Shown: positions 10,711-22,995, counted from the stretch's first letter. The stretch: DNA of 64,000 bases from Lepidonotus clava (GCA_936440205.1 OW387149.1:8514114-8578113); one strand, 5' to 3'. Notes: generated by a model from the letters alone, not told the origin. Numbers and translations: made by a program.

Positions 10711-11063
10711 ACCCTGCTCGACTGGATAATTCCAAGCGAGAGATGGGTGCATACAAAAGGAAGACTGTATTTAAACTGGGTGGATTATTCCATGCAGTTA
10801 TGAGTACATACAATAATTGGAAAATTCCAAATATTGTTGGGATACGACTAAGGAGTGGATTTGAACACAGACTCGACACAAGTGGTGTCAGAATCTATAT
10901 AGCTGATTGATATAGTCACTCATAAAGTGGCCAGAGGCACACAGTACGTGGACCTCTAATATAAAGTACAGGTGAAGTTAAAATCCTGTACGATCTTCCC
11001 ATATAATATCTTCTCATTTTTTTATTTCTTCTTATTTTTTTCCCATTATTACAACAGTAACTT
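10711..11063 (+). other. LINE inter-ORF spacer with small palindromes
   Basis: Non-coding spacer between the SGNH ORF and the endonuclease/RT ORF. It carries three similar short palindromes: 10722-10736 (TGGATAATTCCA type), 10781-10792 (TGGATTATTCCA) and 10817-10830 (TTGGAAAATTCCAA). Related palindromes recur in the 3' UTR. Confidence 0.6.
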
Positions 11064-14000
11064 ATGAAAGGATTCAAAATTATTCATCTAAATATTCGAA
11101 GTGCTTATAAAAATAAGGATGAGTTTTTTTCAGAATTTGATAATTATGACATAGTGACTTTTACTGAAACCTGGTTAAATGAAAACTTTCCGAATGGGTT
11201 ATTAGACCAACCAGGATATTTTATAATACGACAAGATAGAAATCGTGTTAAATGTAAATCTAAAGGAGGAGGAATTATGTTCTATATTAAAAACTATATG
11301 AAAAGTTATACCCGTGAACTGTCAGATGTGAGTAGCTCAGAACCAGAACTAGAACAACTGTGGATTAAAATTGAAATACCTAACTACAAAAAGCTAGTTA
11401 TAGGTTCCGTCTACAGACCACTTCTGCTAACAGTAACAATGGAATTAATACGTTGGGCAAAGCTATATCTACTGTTATGGATAAAGAAAGGGGTGAAATC
11501 GTTGTCCTTGGTGATATGAACGTAAATCTGTTGGATAAACGTCATAGAGATACTAAATTGATGTTAGATATAGCCGAGGACAATGGATTGAAACAAATAT
11601 CACTAAGGAAACACGTGTTACACGCGTCTCACATACACTGATTGATATAATTATGACTAATATGACTAATATCGCTGAGAGTGATACACTGGTTAGCAGT
11701 ATCAGTGATCATTATCCAGTATATATTGTTAAAAAGAAAAAGCGGGAATACCATAAAAAAGAAAGTAATACGGGTAGGAGTTATAAACATTATTGTTATG
11801 AACAATTACAGGAAATAATTGAACATAACAATGAATGGAAATCTTTTTGGACCAAAAATAATGATGTAAATGTTTTATGGGACATAATGTATAGAATATT
11901 TTTAAACTCCATTGATGAGTTATGTCCTTTACACACAATATCTTTTGAGAAAAATAAACCCAACTGGCTAAATGAGGAAGTGAGAGATGCTATTCGAATT
12001 AAGAGAGAATTACATCGAAGGGCTGTTCTTACAAAAAATATAGAAGATTGGGAAAAATTTAAAACACAACGTAAGGAAACTTCCAGTTTAATAAAGAGAG
12101 TAAAAAACAATGGTATAAAACAGTTATTGGATAACGCACGGGCATCACCCAGACTTTTTTGGAAGAACTTGAAGAATAGTACAGGATGTGGGAAACAAGC
12201 CGGTGGAATTGACTGCATAAGAGATTATGATGGTACCTTATTATTTGCAGAAGACGCAGCCAATTTTTTGAATGAGTACTTTATTGAAATAGGTGATAAA
12301 TTGTCAAGAAATCTGGTTTGTCAATGGGACTACAAATATATGGAAAATATTATCCCTATGGATTTCGAATTACGTCTTGTGAGTATCCATGATATTATGG
12401 AACTAGTGAATTCTATTGATATCAATAAGTCCTCAGGTGTAAAAGGTATCTGTTCGCGTGTACTGAGAGATTGTTTGAAAATTTGTATTGTCGAATTTAC
12501 TTACTTGTTGAATGAAAGTATTATGTCTGGTATATATCCTGACAAATGGAAAGAATGTATGATAACTCCTATTCCAAAAGGTGGTGATTCACTTAAGGCA
12601 GAGAATTGGAGACCAATCAATTGTCTACCTTTACCTGGCAAATTGTTTGAGAAGTGCATTTACAGGCAACTGTATGTTAAGGTTAGAGTAGGGGGATCAG
12701 CTTCCCATTTGCAACACTTGTGCGTGTTTGCTTATAACTCTGCTATTTCTTTCTCAATCTAGGCATATCATATCTCATTTTAAAGCTGAATATCTCAGCA
12801 ATTTAATGATATTAATTGTTATTTAGTTGCGCTATATATTAGTCCATAAATACTTCGAAGAATATACAAAACTGATTTTTTAACTTTTATTTTTTGAACA
12901 AGGATTTCTTACTTATCAATGACCCAATGGTTATGAAACTTCTCAAGTATGTTAAAAACATTCCCCTGGAGGGAAGCGTGTCTCAAAAACCAGATTTAGG
13001 GCTTTGTTTGTTTTTTATGATGAAAAATGTAAAAAATGTTGAAAAATAAATTAATAATTTTTTCTACATTCAATAAAAAAATAACTAGGCCGTAAATCAA
13101 AATTCTGAGACATGCTTCCCTCAAGAGGAATGTTTTAAATATGTTTGAAAAAATTCATTCCCGTCAATTCATTATTAAGTGAGAAATCCTTGTTAAAAAA
13201 ATAAAAGTAGAAAAATTCGAGTTTAAATTTTGAAGCCATATTTGTTGCTAACATATCAATCAATATTTATATTACTTATATGATAAGATAGATATGAAAA
13301 GCAGCTATTTTTTGGTATATGACATGTTAAGATATCTTAGATATTGAGAGAGTTATGAACATTTAAGCATGACCAACAAAGACTAGGCGCTCATCACCCT
13401 ACTCTATCCTTAATATGAATAACAATGGCTTGTTGAATATGAAGCAGCATGGTTTTAGAAATATGTTTAGCACGTCTACCGCAGTAATGGAATTAATAAA
13501 TAAACTGTTTGATGGGATTCGAGATAACCAGCGAATTTCTTGCTGTTTCGTCGACTATAGCCGCGCTTTTGATATAATTGATCATGATTTATTACTAGCT
13601 AAATTAGAGATATATGGTATTAGACGGAAATCACTTGATTGGTTTAAATCATATCTGAGTAATAGAAAACAATGTACAAAGGTTTCTACGAGCCTATCAT
13701 CAGTTAAAACAGTAAGATGTGGCGTGCCACAGGGGTCCTCTTTAGGACCTCTTCTGTTTATTATATATATCAATGACTTGTTATATTTATTTGAAGATGA
13801 CCTTGGTTCTATTAATGTATATGCTGATGACACCGTTATCACATGTTCAGATACTACACAGGATAGAGCTGATCAAAAGTTGGGAATGCAAATAGATAAG
13901 CTACTACTGTGGTGTAAAAGAAACAAAATGATAGTAAATATGCGAAAAACTAAGTGCATGCGTATCAATTGTGTAGGGAATAATTCTAGAGAAAAACTTG

Positions 14001-14647
14001 AGTTATGTGGAGAGACATGGAAAATCGATATTGTGCATGAATATATGTACCTTGGCGTCTTGATAGATGAACGGGTTAGTTTTAACCCACATGTCGATAA
14101 CCTTATTACAAGAACTAACCGAAAATTGTTCATGTTAATGAAAACACGAAATTTTATGGATGAGAAAACTAGTCTATTGTTATATAAACAACTGATTCTA
14201 CCCATTATGGAATATGTAGGAATTTTGATTGATAGTGCATCGATGTCCAAAATTAGGAAACTTGATCGTTTTCAGATTAGGGCAATATCTTATATAACAA
14301 GAGACTCAAAAACTAATGTGGAAAATAACCTGACTGAGATATATAAAAAGTTCAAGTTAACATCACTGGAAGAACGAAGAAGACGACAGTTGTTACAACT
14401 GATGTTTATCTATAAATTTAAAGGACTTTATATAGATACTGTCAGGCCAGGAATTATATTGCGAAATAATACGAACATAAAATTCAAAAGGACATTCACA
14501 AGAAGTGAGAAAGTCATGTGTAGTCCATTTTATAGAGGCTGTATGTTGTGGGAGAACCTACCTCTGGAGATACAAACAATTGACAACCCCTATCAGTTTA
14601 AGACTGAAATTCAGAAGATTAACTTGTGTGACCTGAGATGGCGATAA
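11064..14647 (+). pseudogene. LINE endonuclease / reverse transcriptase, broken
   Basis: The APE-type endonuclease begins at 11064: HLNIRSAYKNKDEF, FTETWL, SVYRP, LGDMNVNLL and SISDHYPV are the successive active-site blocks. One frameshift lies near 11417 (after SVYRP) and a second near 11600-11610 (before the TLIDIIMTN block). The RT starts around 12400 (SSGVKGICSRVL, NWRPINCLPL) and is interrupted at 12677-13413 by a TTAA MITE. Across the insertion the coding frame is continuous (…RQLYV then NMNNNGLL…). RT motifs after it: FVDYSRAFDIIDHDLL, CGVPQGSSLGPLLF, YADDTVI, and a C-terminal region ending WENLPLEIQ. Apart from these lesions the ORF is complete, so inactivation looks fairly recent. 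Confidence 0.9.
12681..13409. mobile_element. 729-bp foldback MITE inserted at TTAA
   Basis: Flanked by TTAA at 12677-12680 and 13410-13413. The ends are inverted repeats: GGTTAGAGTAGGGGGATCAGC on the left and, complemented, GGATAGAGTAGGGTGATGAGC on the right. Deeper segments are inverted as well ('gagggaagcgtgtctc' against 'gagacatgcttccctc', 'caaggatttcttactta' against 'taagtgagaaatccttg'), so most of the element can fold back. No transposase. TTAA duplication points to piggyBac-type mobilisation. Its removal leaves one TTAA and restores the RT frame exactly. Confidence 0.9.
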
Positions 14648-15097
14648 TTCATATATAACGTGGAGGATGATTCCTTGATGTTATTACAATGAATCGTTTA
14701 ACTAAAAATGATTTATGCTTATTTACTTAATATCGTGTATAGAATGATATAGTAGGGGATTATTCCCTGACTATTACCGTGTTTGACTTGAATACAAATA
14801 ATGAAAAGAGTAATGTGGGGGATGATTCCCTGACCTCTCTTATTCATTTGAATATATATTACTATATGGAAATTAGAAATTTGTTTATATAGTCGATCAG
14901 AATATCTGTTTGTATAAGACATCTATGGACATATTGTGAAATAACTGTTGTTTCACCATCTTTCATCAATCTTTTTTCAAAACTCATTCTATTCAACTGT
15001 ATATATTAACATTATACCATTATCAAATTTACATCTATAGGAAGAGCACTGTAAAGTGATATAGTTCGATTCAATAAAAAAAAAAAAAAAAAAAAAA
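14648..15097 (+). other. LINE 3' UTR and A tail
   Basis: Carries three copies of a short near-palindrome of the type GGGGATGATTCCCTGA at 14662-14678, 14754-14770 and 14816-14833, then AATAAA at 15073-15078 and about 20 A residues. The repeated motif resembles the spacer palindromes at 10722-10830. Confidence 0.75.
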
Positions 15098-15099
15098 TC

Positions 15100-15900
15100 T
15101 TCCCAGACCTCCTTTTAAAATTGTAATGTTTTACTAGAGCCGATGTATGCAGTGGCCCATTGCACAAAACATATCATTACAATGCAAGGAAGCAAATTAA
15201 CAACACCTTTCATAGCAACTTTGCCCATTCTAAATGCACATTTTCACCCTCATGATTTACTAAATTTAAAACTAAAAGAATAGCACCTTTGTATGGAACA
15301 TTTTTCTTTGATTTGTTACTGTTAGGTTTATATGTATTAAACTCAGGACCTTTACTTTAACATTCAACAGTGTTTGATTAGTTATTAGTTTATACATAAA
15401 AGTTAGCGTATGACAAAATCTTTGATTTCTAATATTTCCAATCTTACATTGTTAACAAAATTGATCCTTAGTTACTTTGTTATTCACATTCAAGCTAACT
15501 CTAAGGCCTCTATAGAAATGTCTTTCAATAGATTTAATATTTTCAACAGTAGTCCCATCATATAAGATATCACCATATCCATTATTGGTAAAATGGAACT
15601 TTTAAAAACCATATCACATGCCTCAACAGTCAGGTATTTCCTAATTTTCATAAATAAATACAACTAATGAGATACATTTTTAGTTTTTCAGTAACATGCT
15701 TTTAAAAATTTTTATTGGACATTGTACATAAGGTGATTATCCTGACTAGTTCTTCCTATTTTGTCATAATGTCTTTCATTCCAATATAATCACTCCAGTC
15801 AGCATCAATTATATCTTCAGTCAGCTTTAATTTATTCTTATCATAAAACATATAGCTACGTACTGAAAAATTGCAATTGATAATCTATTATATTTCTGAT
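15100..15900 (-). pseudogene. LINE RT C-terminal relic
   Basis: On the minus strand a decayed RT C-terminus is readable (NGYGDILYDGTTVENIKS followed by ERHFYRGLR), the usual 'DYGDxLYDG…L..LQ.RALR' region of CR1-type LINEs. The stretch 15720-15880 is similar to 51430-51600, where the same LINE relic lies in the paralogous block. Many lesions; old. Confidence 0.65.
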
Positions 15901-15939
15901 TCAGCAATACTAAAGGCTTAGACTCTTCCTAACCATAGG

Positions 15940-16012
15940 ATCCAACCCAAGATCGAACACAGGCCATACACATACCTTGCAGTTGTTCTAACCACTTCAC
16001 CACCCCGCATGC
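15940..16012 (-). repeat. SINE head relic
   Basis: Diverged copy of the tRNA-like head of the SINE at 19016-19376 (minus-strand B box from 'gatcgaaca', A-box region from 'aaccacttcaccac', and the terminal 'gcatgcc'). It lies at the same place in the duplicated block as the SINE at 55020-55292. Confidence 0.6.
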
Positions 16013-16884
16013 CTGGAGCCATTCATGTATGAGTGAATATGATTAATAAATAAAGATGAAATGTAAATAAAAATGTAAATAAAAATGAATTAGAAAATAC
16101 CTTTACTTAATAAGTAAAGGTATTTTCTAATTCATATGTCCTCAGGTAGTTGTATGACCTAGTTGGATTTGTGCAAAATCCCTAGGGTCATATGGCAACC
16201 CTTGGACGTCCCCTGCTGTACTTCTTATGTGTAGGCCTTTCTGTATCATTGGACCGTATCTGACCTCCATATATCTTGTCACCCAATCCACACCTGAGTG
16301 GTTTTAACGATACAGGTTGAATGTATGGCTATGACCTTAAAATGAAAACGTGGGATGCTACTATCAATAGTGGAAAGGCTGTATTCTACTCTCAATCTTC
16401 CAAAGGCTGGATTCTGCTATCAATAAGTGTTGTCCTCTTATTCAAAGCCTAAAAGTTGCAGGCCTTGATTATAATTAGATATGTATCCATCAAGGGTGTG
16501 GGTGACTTGAATTTGTATAATGTATGTACATTGGCTATGGTGGAGGGGGCTGTTGGTGCGGGTAATTTCTTTTGTGAAAATGTACTTACTTAAAGAGGTT
16601 ATCCAGTGAATTTTGTATAGGTTTTTATTTTACACTTTAGAATTAATGCTAACTTAGAGGTACAACACTTAGGATATCTCCTTTTGATAGAACACATTGC
16701 ATCTTAGTCATAAAAATTTCTTTACAGTCCATACCCCAGCAGCCACACAGATCCACAAAACCATAACTATATATTCATGATGTAATGCAATACCTGGAAA
16801 TTATACAAAGAATTTTTTAATTTTTGCTTTGAATTCATACTTTTTACCTAGCAACCAAAGCTCTAGAGGAATTAAAAGCCATAA

Positions 16885-16915
<31 letters not shown>

Positions 16916-18240
16916 ATAAAAGGGAGATGTTTGGCAGCCTCCGTTTCTATGTTAGCACAGTGGTCAGTATCGTGTACAGCCCACCTTGCTCCACAGTGGA
17001 AAATGCTTTTTATCTTTAGTTTGTGAATTCTGAGTGCATTTGCTTGATCATCTTTTTAATTTCAGTTAATGTAACGCAATCTGATTCAATGAAGATATCG
17101 CTAGAGCTCTAAATTTGAGAGAAAATCCAAATTTAAGGTAACCTCCTCCAGACTTCCAAAGTGTCTTCAAACTCAATACCTTGGGTTACTGCCACATTCA
17201 CAATAAAAATGGTATATGTTACAAGGAAAACCATCCTCAGTCAAAAGTATGACCCTGAATTCTCAGTGAGACATCAGGAAAATAACAGCCCTTGGCCTAA
17301 AAGCCTGGGACAGTAATTCTTCGATGGTCATACTTTTATTAGGAAGTTTAAGATATTGATGCACATTCATCTGAATGTGGCGAGTGACGTCATTGGTTTC
17401 TTCCATTGTCTACATTAAACTGACCTAGATTTGCGCTTCACATATCACAGTTGTGTCAATGCCAGTCAATATCTAAACCGCCCTTTAGTAGCATATACTT
17501 TACTGTTTAATGTTTTCTCAATGGATTTTCGGTCCATTTATTATTGAAAGTATTGATTACATTATCTGCTATATTCCAAAAGATTTTGTTTGAATATTAT
17601 TTTCCAGGAGATATAAACACATTCAGCTAATCTTCCACATAAGTATTGCTAAGATCCATAAACTACCATCACATTGCTTGCACTGTATAAAAAGAATTCT
17701 TAATCATGCATTTATGGTAATTTTGATTTTTTTTTGTATTCATCATTATTCTTATCTAAATTTTCCCATCACTTTTTTAAACATTTGATGATATTGAGAA
17801 TGTTTAATCACCCTGGTGAATTCTGGAGTTGAGGACCCTAGCCCTGGGCCAGCCTCGGTGCGGTATATCACCCTAACCCAAAATCAGAGACCGTGCACCT
17901 GAATAATAGATAGGCATATGTGGGGATACTTTAACTCGACAGAGAGCAAATGATTCCTAGATATACACCTGTAGCCTAAAGGTAAGAGAATTGTGTATCA
18001 ATAAGTTCCTTTCTTTATCATATATTCTATTTACATTATGATACATTATGATCAAGGGTGCATGAATGTGTGTGTGTGTTTGTGTGGTAGTATGCTTGTA
18101 GTAGTATGAGAAAGAGTAAAGTAATTTCTAACAACCATGGATAGCCAATTTCCTGCAGGTTAACCTAGATCAGGTTGCATGCTGGGAAATGTGTTGACAA
18201 ATCACAAGGCTTTAGTATAGAAATTTACAATAATTTTGAG
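16013..18240. repeat. segmental duplication, block A (paralogous to 55300-58650)
   Basis: Colinear similarity to copy B: 16140-16265 with 55840-55935, 16270-16440 with 57250-57370, 17155-17600 with 57440-57940, 17610-17880 with 58110-58385, and 17980-18200 with 58400-58600. Non-coding. It includes a C-run followed by a CA microsatellite (16886-16915) and a perfect 25-bp-arm palindrome (16085-16135). Confidence 0.75.
16085..16135. repeat. perfect palindrome, 25-bp arms
   Basis: Arms 16085-16109 and 16111-16135 are exact inverted copies with a single-base spacer. The paralogous site near 55345-55375 has only one arm-like 'acctttactta', so the second arm arose after the duplication, most simply by template switching. 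Confidence 0.85.
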
Positions 18241-19002
18241 GAATTAATGCCTATATATATGATGGAAAACTAGTCTTTCCTACTTTCCTCAAACTGTGAA
18301 TTTGCAAGTTGCTAATTCATTTGTTTTTAACTTAACTTTAGTGTTCTTAAAGTATTTCAAAAGAAAAACAGTGACAATATTGAGGTGATATAGAGATATT
18401 CAGGAAAGGAATTTAATTTGGGGAATTCCCTGACTGTTGAGCTAGTTAGTAATTCCCTTGCTACGTCACACCTATGGGAATTCCCTCTAAATTTAATTTG
18501 AGATTCCCTGATTAATGAATGATTGCAGATGGCTATATATTTCAATTAATTCTGAGTTGTATTGAACCAAATATGTATAATTTGGATTAGAGAGAATAAG
18601 CATTATTGCAAATTCTATAGGGATGGGGTTTCCCTTTTGTTGGCAGATGGGATTCCCCAAAATCTCCCCTTGCTACATCATACATTGGGGGATTTCCCTT
18701 AAAAATGTAAAATTCCCTTTTTAATGTCCCATAATTATGTGTAGACTACGGGTCCAATAATTATGTGTAGACTAAATATTTTCCTTCAAGTTTACTTACA
18801 TTGATTAGTACAAGTTGTAAATGACATGCTAAATTGAATTCATTAAAATATTACCATCCTACAATAATGAGCAAGGTTTCCTTTAATGATGTCACACATA
18901 GGGGGATGGGTGGGTAGGTTAAACAGTGTGACACTGCCTGAAAATGGCCCTTATTTTCATGTCTAAAACTGAAAATTCAGTGTGACAGGGGGGTCCTAAA
19001 AG
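18241..19002. repeat. non-coding, local G/C-tract repeat motifs
   Basis: Three loosely related modules: 'gctacgtcacacctatggga' (18461), 'gctacatcatacattggggg' (18671) and 'tgatgtcacacatagggggat' (18889), each near GGGAATTCCC-like palindromes. No element ends found. Confidence 0.4.
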
Positions 19003-19015
19003 TACCCTAAAAATG

Positions 19016-19376
19016 GTTGGTTGGTTGGTTATTGGGTTTTTACGCCGTAGCAACATCTAAGGTCATATCACGGCGAGAACAGGATTTGACAATTCTGTCT
19101 TTGATGATCGTATCTATGGAATGAACGAATCTATGAGAAGATAGAGACCATACCCCTACACATTTACCGAGGTAGGTGTTCTTTAATGTGCATGGTCCCA
19201 TAGACAGGGCCACACACACAACAGCCGGTGACTCTCTAGGAGTCTTTGATAACCCAGTTGTTGCCACTGGGAGACATGTAGAGGGGAGTAGCAGCCAGCC
19301 CACCCCAGCCCAGGATTGAACCCGGGCCGCCCGCGCAACAGGCGGACACACTGACCACTACACCACCCCACATGCC
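19016..19376 (-). mobile_element. tRNA-derived SINE with 13-bp target duplication
   Basis: Perfect direct repeats TACCCTAAAAATG flank it (19003-19015 and 19377-19389). Read on the minus strand it begins GGCATGTGGGGTGGTG and carries an A box TGGTGTAGTGG (19355-19365) and a B box GGTTCAATCC (19313-19322), the internal Pol III promoter of a tRNA head. The tail ends in ACC/AACC repeats (19016-19035 on the plus strand). Intact target duplication indicates a fairly young insertion. Relatives lie at 55020-55292 and 15940-16012. Confidence 0.9.
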
Positions 19377-19389
19377 TACCCTAAAAATG

Positions 19390-20745
19390 TGTGACATCAT
19401 TTATGGACGGCCCCTTAGGTACAAGAGGTGGATTGAAGATTTGTTTGATCTAGGTTTTGGTTCTAAGAGTTTTATCCGATCTTGGTCATTCGCTCTCTCA
19501 AAGGCTTTTGTCAATATCTCCTTTGGGTAGCCTTTCTGTCTCATCAGAGCTGCCTTCTCTGCAGATCTTTGGACGAAGTCATGTTTTGAACTACATATAT
19601 ATATATGCATGAGAATGAGATAATGACTCAAAAGACTAGTGAGGATCAGTCATCAAAGGTTATTGAATGGTGTAAAAGAAGGAATAATGAATATGATCCT
19701 TATATAAATTTACAAAATTCAATATGTTATCCCTATCTTGAACTCATCTGTCCTGACTGATGCAGATGAATTCTCCCAACCATGGATAGCCAATTCTTTG
19801 TGTTTCACTTGCAGGTTAGCCTAGATCAGGATGCATACAGGGTAATATGTCGACAAATCACAATGCTTTAGCATAGAAATTGTCATTAATGTTATCATGT
19901 TCTTGAACAATGTGAAAAGTTAGTTATCATTATTTTTTAAATTGTATACATATACATTTGATATTTTCTAGGTCTTTTGAATATGTTTTCATTATTGATG
20001 GAAATATAAGAATTATTTGTTTATTTTATATAGTTTTCCCTGTGTTTTTGTTGCCAGAATTGGCCCAAATTAACCTGCAGGTGCCTAAAATACTGTAAAG
20101 CAGCTATCCGTGGTAAGGAGAATTGCTCCAGGCTTGAGAACCAATATCATAAACAGATTTTATAAATGATTCAGTGTTTCGAATTAGTATGTCCATTGAT
20201 ATTGCTTGTACTGCTCTAGTGTTTCTTGATTTTTTTTTTTTTTTACATAACAACAAGAGGCAGATGGTCACTGATTATAAAGTGTTTTCACCCTCGATTC
20301 AATTATCTTATCCACATTAATATTGCTAAATAATAAATCAAGCATACCTTTACATCTGTCATTTACATGAGTGTATTCAGTAATCATTTGTTTTAACCCA
20401 TGTTCAATAAACATTTCCTTCAATGACATGCTCTCTAGTATGCAGGATCTTGCAATATCAATATTGAAATCACCTCTTGCCGCTTTTCACCATTTTCAAT
20501 ATATCCCAAATTAATCTAGATTTTTTTTCAAAAAAGTTACTCAGTTTCCCTGAAGTGAGTCTACATATATATGACAGGTATAATCAACGTCCTATGATTA
20601 GGAGCATAGAATCTGAACCACATCTGCTTCACATCCTTAAATACTTCACATAGATCGTGCATCAAGGCCACATATGGCATCCATCAGCTCTTTATATATA
20701 TATATATTATCATAACGCAATAATTTGTATATAATTCTTTTACAG
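19390..20745. other. non-coding upstream of glycosyltransferase copy A
   Basis: AT-rich. 19780-19890 is a diverged repeat of 18130-18240 ('ccatggatagccaatt', 'gttagcctagatcagg'), also present near 58550-58600. A TA run (20695-20710) precedes the splice acceptor of the first coding exon. A 5' untranslated exon may lie in or beyond this stretch but I could not identify one. Confidence 0.5.
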
Positions 20746-21397
20746 ATGTTATATAAAACAAAATATAGAGTGGTTCGAGGGATGGTGTTAATATTTTCTC
20801 TTGCATGTTTAAAAATGACCATATGGAGAAAGCGCTGCATACCACATGATGAGCTGCTGGCAATCTATGGACTTCAGCAGCCATGTAATAACAGCAACAT
20901 AATCCTAGACTGTGACAACCCTTACAAGTCATACCTGACTGACCCCCACGTTCTCTTCTCCTGTGGCCTGCTGGAGAATAACCCCAGCAATCAACATGTA
21001 CAAGTACTCAGGAACCAAGTCAAGACATTACCAGCCAAATGCACACAGAATAAAGAAATCCTTCTGAGTTTCAAATCAGTCAAAAAACGTACCCACTTCT
21101 TCCAGTCTCAAGAAATACCATCAGTGCCTAACATTGTGCACTACGTCAACCGTGGATGCCATCGTATTTTTACCTTTGCAAACTATCTGAGTTTTTTAAG
21201 TGTTCATCGCTTTATTCAGCCCGATAAGATTTTCCTCCATGGAGATTGTCTTCCAAAAGGACAGTGGTGGAGGAAGATTTTAGAAGATATTCCTGATATC
21301 TACTTCAGGTACAGGGCTCCAATAATGATGATTCAGGGACGAAGTCCGTGGTGGGTGGAGCATGAAACTGATGTCATGAGGCTACAGATCCTGATAG
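20746..21397 (+). CDS. GT32-like glycosyltransferase copy A, first coding exon
   Basis: Type II Golgi-type glycosyltransferase of the DXD / Gly_transf_sug class. The exon starts with ATG directly after a strong acceptor (ttcttttacag) and ends at a GT donor (21398), phase 1, so a 5' non-coding exon is expected upstream. It encodes residues 1-217: short cytosolic tail, hydrophobic anchor around residues 9-27 (VRGMVLIFSLACL), a stem with a cysteine, then the start of the catalytic fold (IPSVPNIVHYVNRGC, FANYLSFLSVHRFIQPDKIF, HETDVMRLQILI). The last block leads directly into the EEGGIYLDTD motif of exon 2. Donor sugar and acceptor cannot be told. Intact and under apparent coding constraint. A close paralogue of this exon is at 63290. 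Confidence 0.85.
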
Positions 21398-21759
21398 GTA
21401 TGATTTACCATAGACATACATTACATAGATAGGAAACTAGACCTAGGCAAGTCAGTCTCAGTATTGATAAAAAAAACTTGAAAAGGCCTGGGAGGGGGTG
21501 TACTGCAAAAGTAGGTAAATTCATCTATAAAGCACCACTATAATTTTCCTAGAATAACCAGAATTTTACGTTTAATATCCATAAAAAGATATGATCAAGT
21601 AGGATCAGAATTTATAGTTTTTTAGATTTGAAGATATTTCATGTGAAAATATCTAACTATGTTTAAGCTGAAATTTAGCAAATTAAAAAAAAAAGTTTTA
21701 CTTAAAACAAATTACAGGTCATGGCATTTTAAAAACAATAAAGAGGCTCTCTGTAGCAT

Positions 21760-22995
21760 TTTTGGTTTCTCAATATTCATTCCCAAACTTTGGTTACTTT
21801 ATCCTTTGGTTGATACTACAGGCTATGGCGCTTCTAATGAGATATAGAATTTCTCTGTGTTATCAGCAGTTTTCTGAAAATTAATTACCAAACGTTGATG
21901 ATTTTTCTCTTGCTTATAGTTTGAACATGGCCACGTACCCAAGAGTAGGATATCTAATTGGGAAAAACTGATTTTGACTTCTGTTACATTTTTGATACTC
22001 ATCACTTCATTAGAATAGATATCTGTCCTCAGTAAAAAATATATATTGTCTCTATTTTCATATTTTTGAAGCCGTTTTGGGTCAAAATTGTTCATCAATT
22101 AATGTCAGCTAAAGTGATATCCAAATAATTACAATTTTCAAGACATAATTCCCAAATGAAAAACAAAGCACACATTCATAAAACCAATTATTCATTATAC
22201 CACAGTCTATGGCGTTGAAGATTGCATCCCTATCATTTGTGGTTTTCTCAAAATCAATTCCCTAAATTTGAGGATTTTATCCCTTCATCGTGTCTTGCCA
22301 TCTAGCTGAGGCTAGGAAATATTTTAAGATGCAAACCTCTGTCAGAGTTTTGATATAACTTTAAAACACTTAAACCATCACTATTACAGATTTAAGCTTT
22401 TACTTAAACATATAAGCTTTGCCCATTTTCTTAATTCTCAGGCTGTTTCAGGCAAAAACCATGTTCATGGGAGCCACAAGCAATATTGTGTCTAAATATG
22501 ACAACATTTTGAAAACTCAAATAACTAGGAAATGAGTCTAACTTTAGCCATTGGTACATTTTAAATCATGATAACAACTTCTAACTTCACTTGTATTCCA
22601 TAATACTATGTCATGTATGCTTGTAGACAGCAATGTTTGTAAACAAACACATTTTGGTGGGTCACCAAAATTGACCAGGGACAAGTTTTATCATATTTTG
22701 ATATAGTTTAAGTGTGTATTCACAGTGTATATTTTACCACAGGCCTAGGCTATGGCCATAAAGTTTTGACCCTACATTGTTTTTGTCTCCCTTTAAAACA
22801 TTTTAACCCACAACAAATATTGAAATTTTCCTTTAGTTACTAAATCAAAACTTTGATAGCCAAAAATAAGATACACAGGCATAAAATCAAGTATTCCATG
22901 TCTTACAGTCTATGGTGTTTCCAATAGGGTAAGGCATTAGTGTGTATATTATTTGTAGTTTTCTCAAAATTAATTCCCAAACTTTGCTAATGTTA
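21760..22995. repeat. degenerate repeated module in intron
   Basis: Three diverged copies of a module containing 'acagtctatggcgtt' and, 50-80 bp on, 'gttttctcaaaattaattcc' occur near 21820-21890, 22200-22270 and 22905-22985. Irregular spacing; likely remains of one dispersed repeat. Non-coding. Confidence 0.5.

Larger units (their letters stand above)
7789..15097 (+). mobile_element. CR1-group LINE with NADAR and SGNH domains
   Basis: A nearly complete non-LTR retrotransposon. In order: GC-richer 5' leader (from about 7789), ORF1 with coiled coil, RRM-like region and C-terminal NADAR domain, a separate SGNH hydrolase ORF, an AP-type endonuclease plus reverse transcriptase ORF, a 3' UTR, AATAAA at 15073-15078 and an A tail ending at 15097. 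The RT signature (AFDIIDHDLLLAKL, CGVPQGSSLGPLLF, YADD) and the SGNH domain fit the CR1/L2/Daphne assemblage. The element is inactive: ORF1 has no usable in-frame start, the endonuclease has two frameshifts, and a MITE splits the RT. The 5' boundary is approximate and no target duplication was found. Confidence 0.85.
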
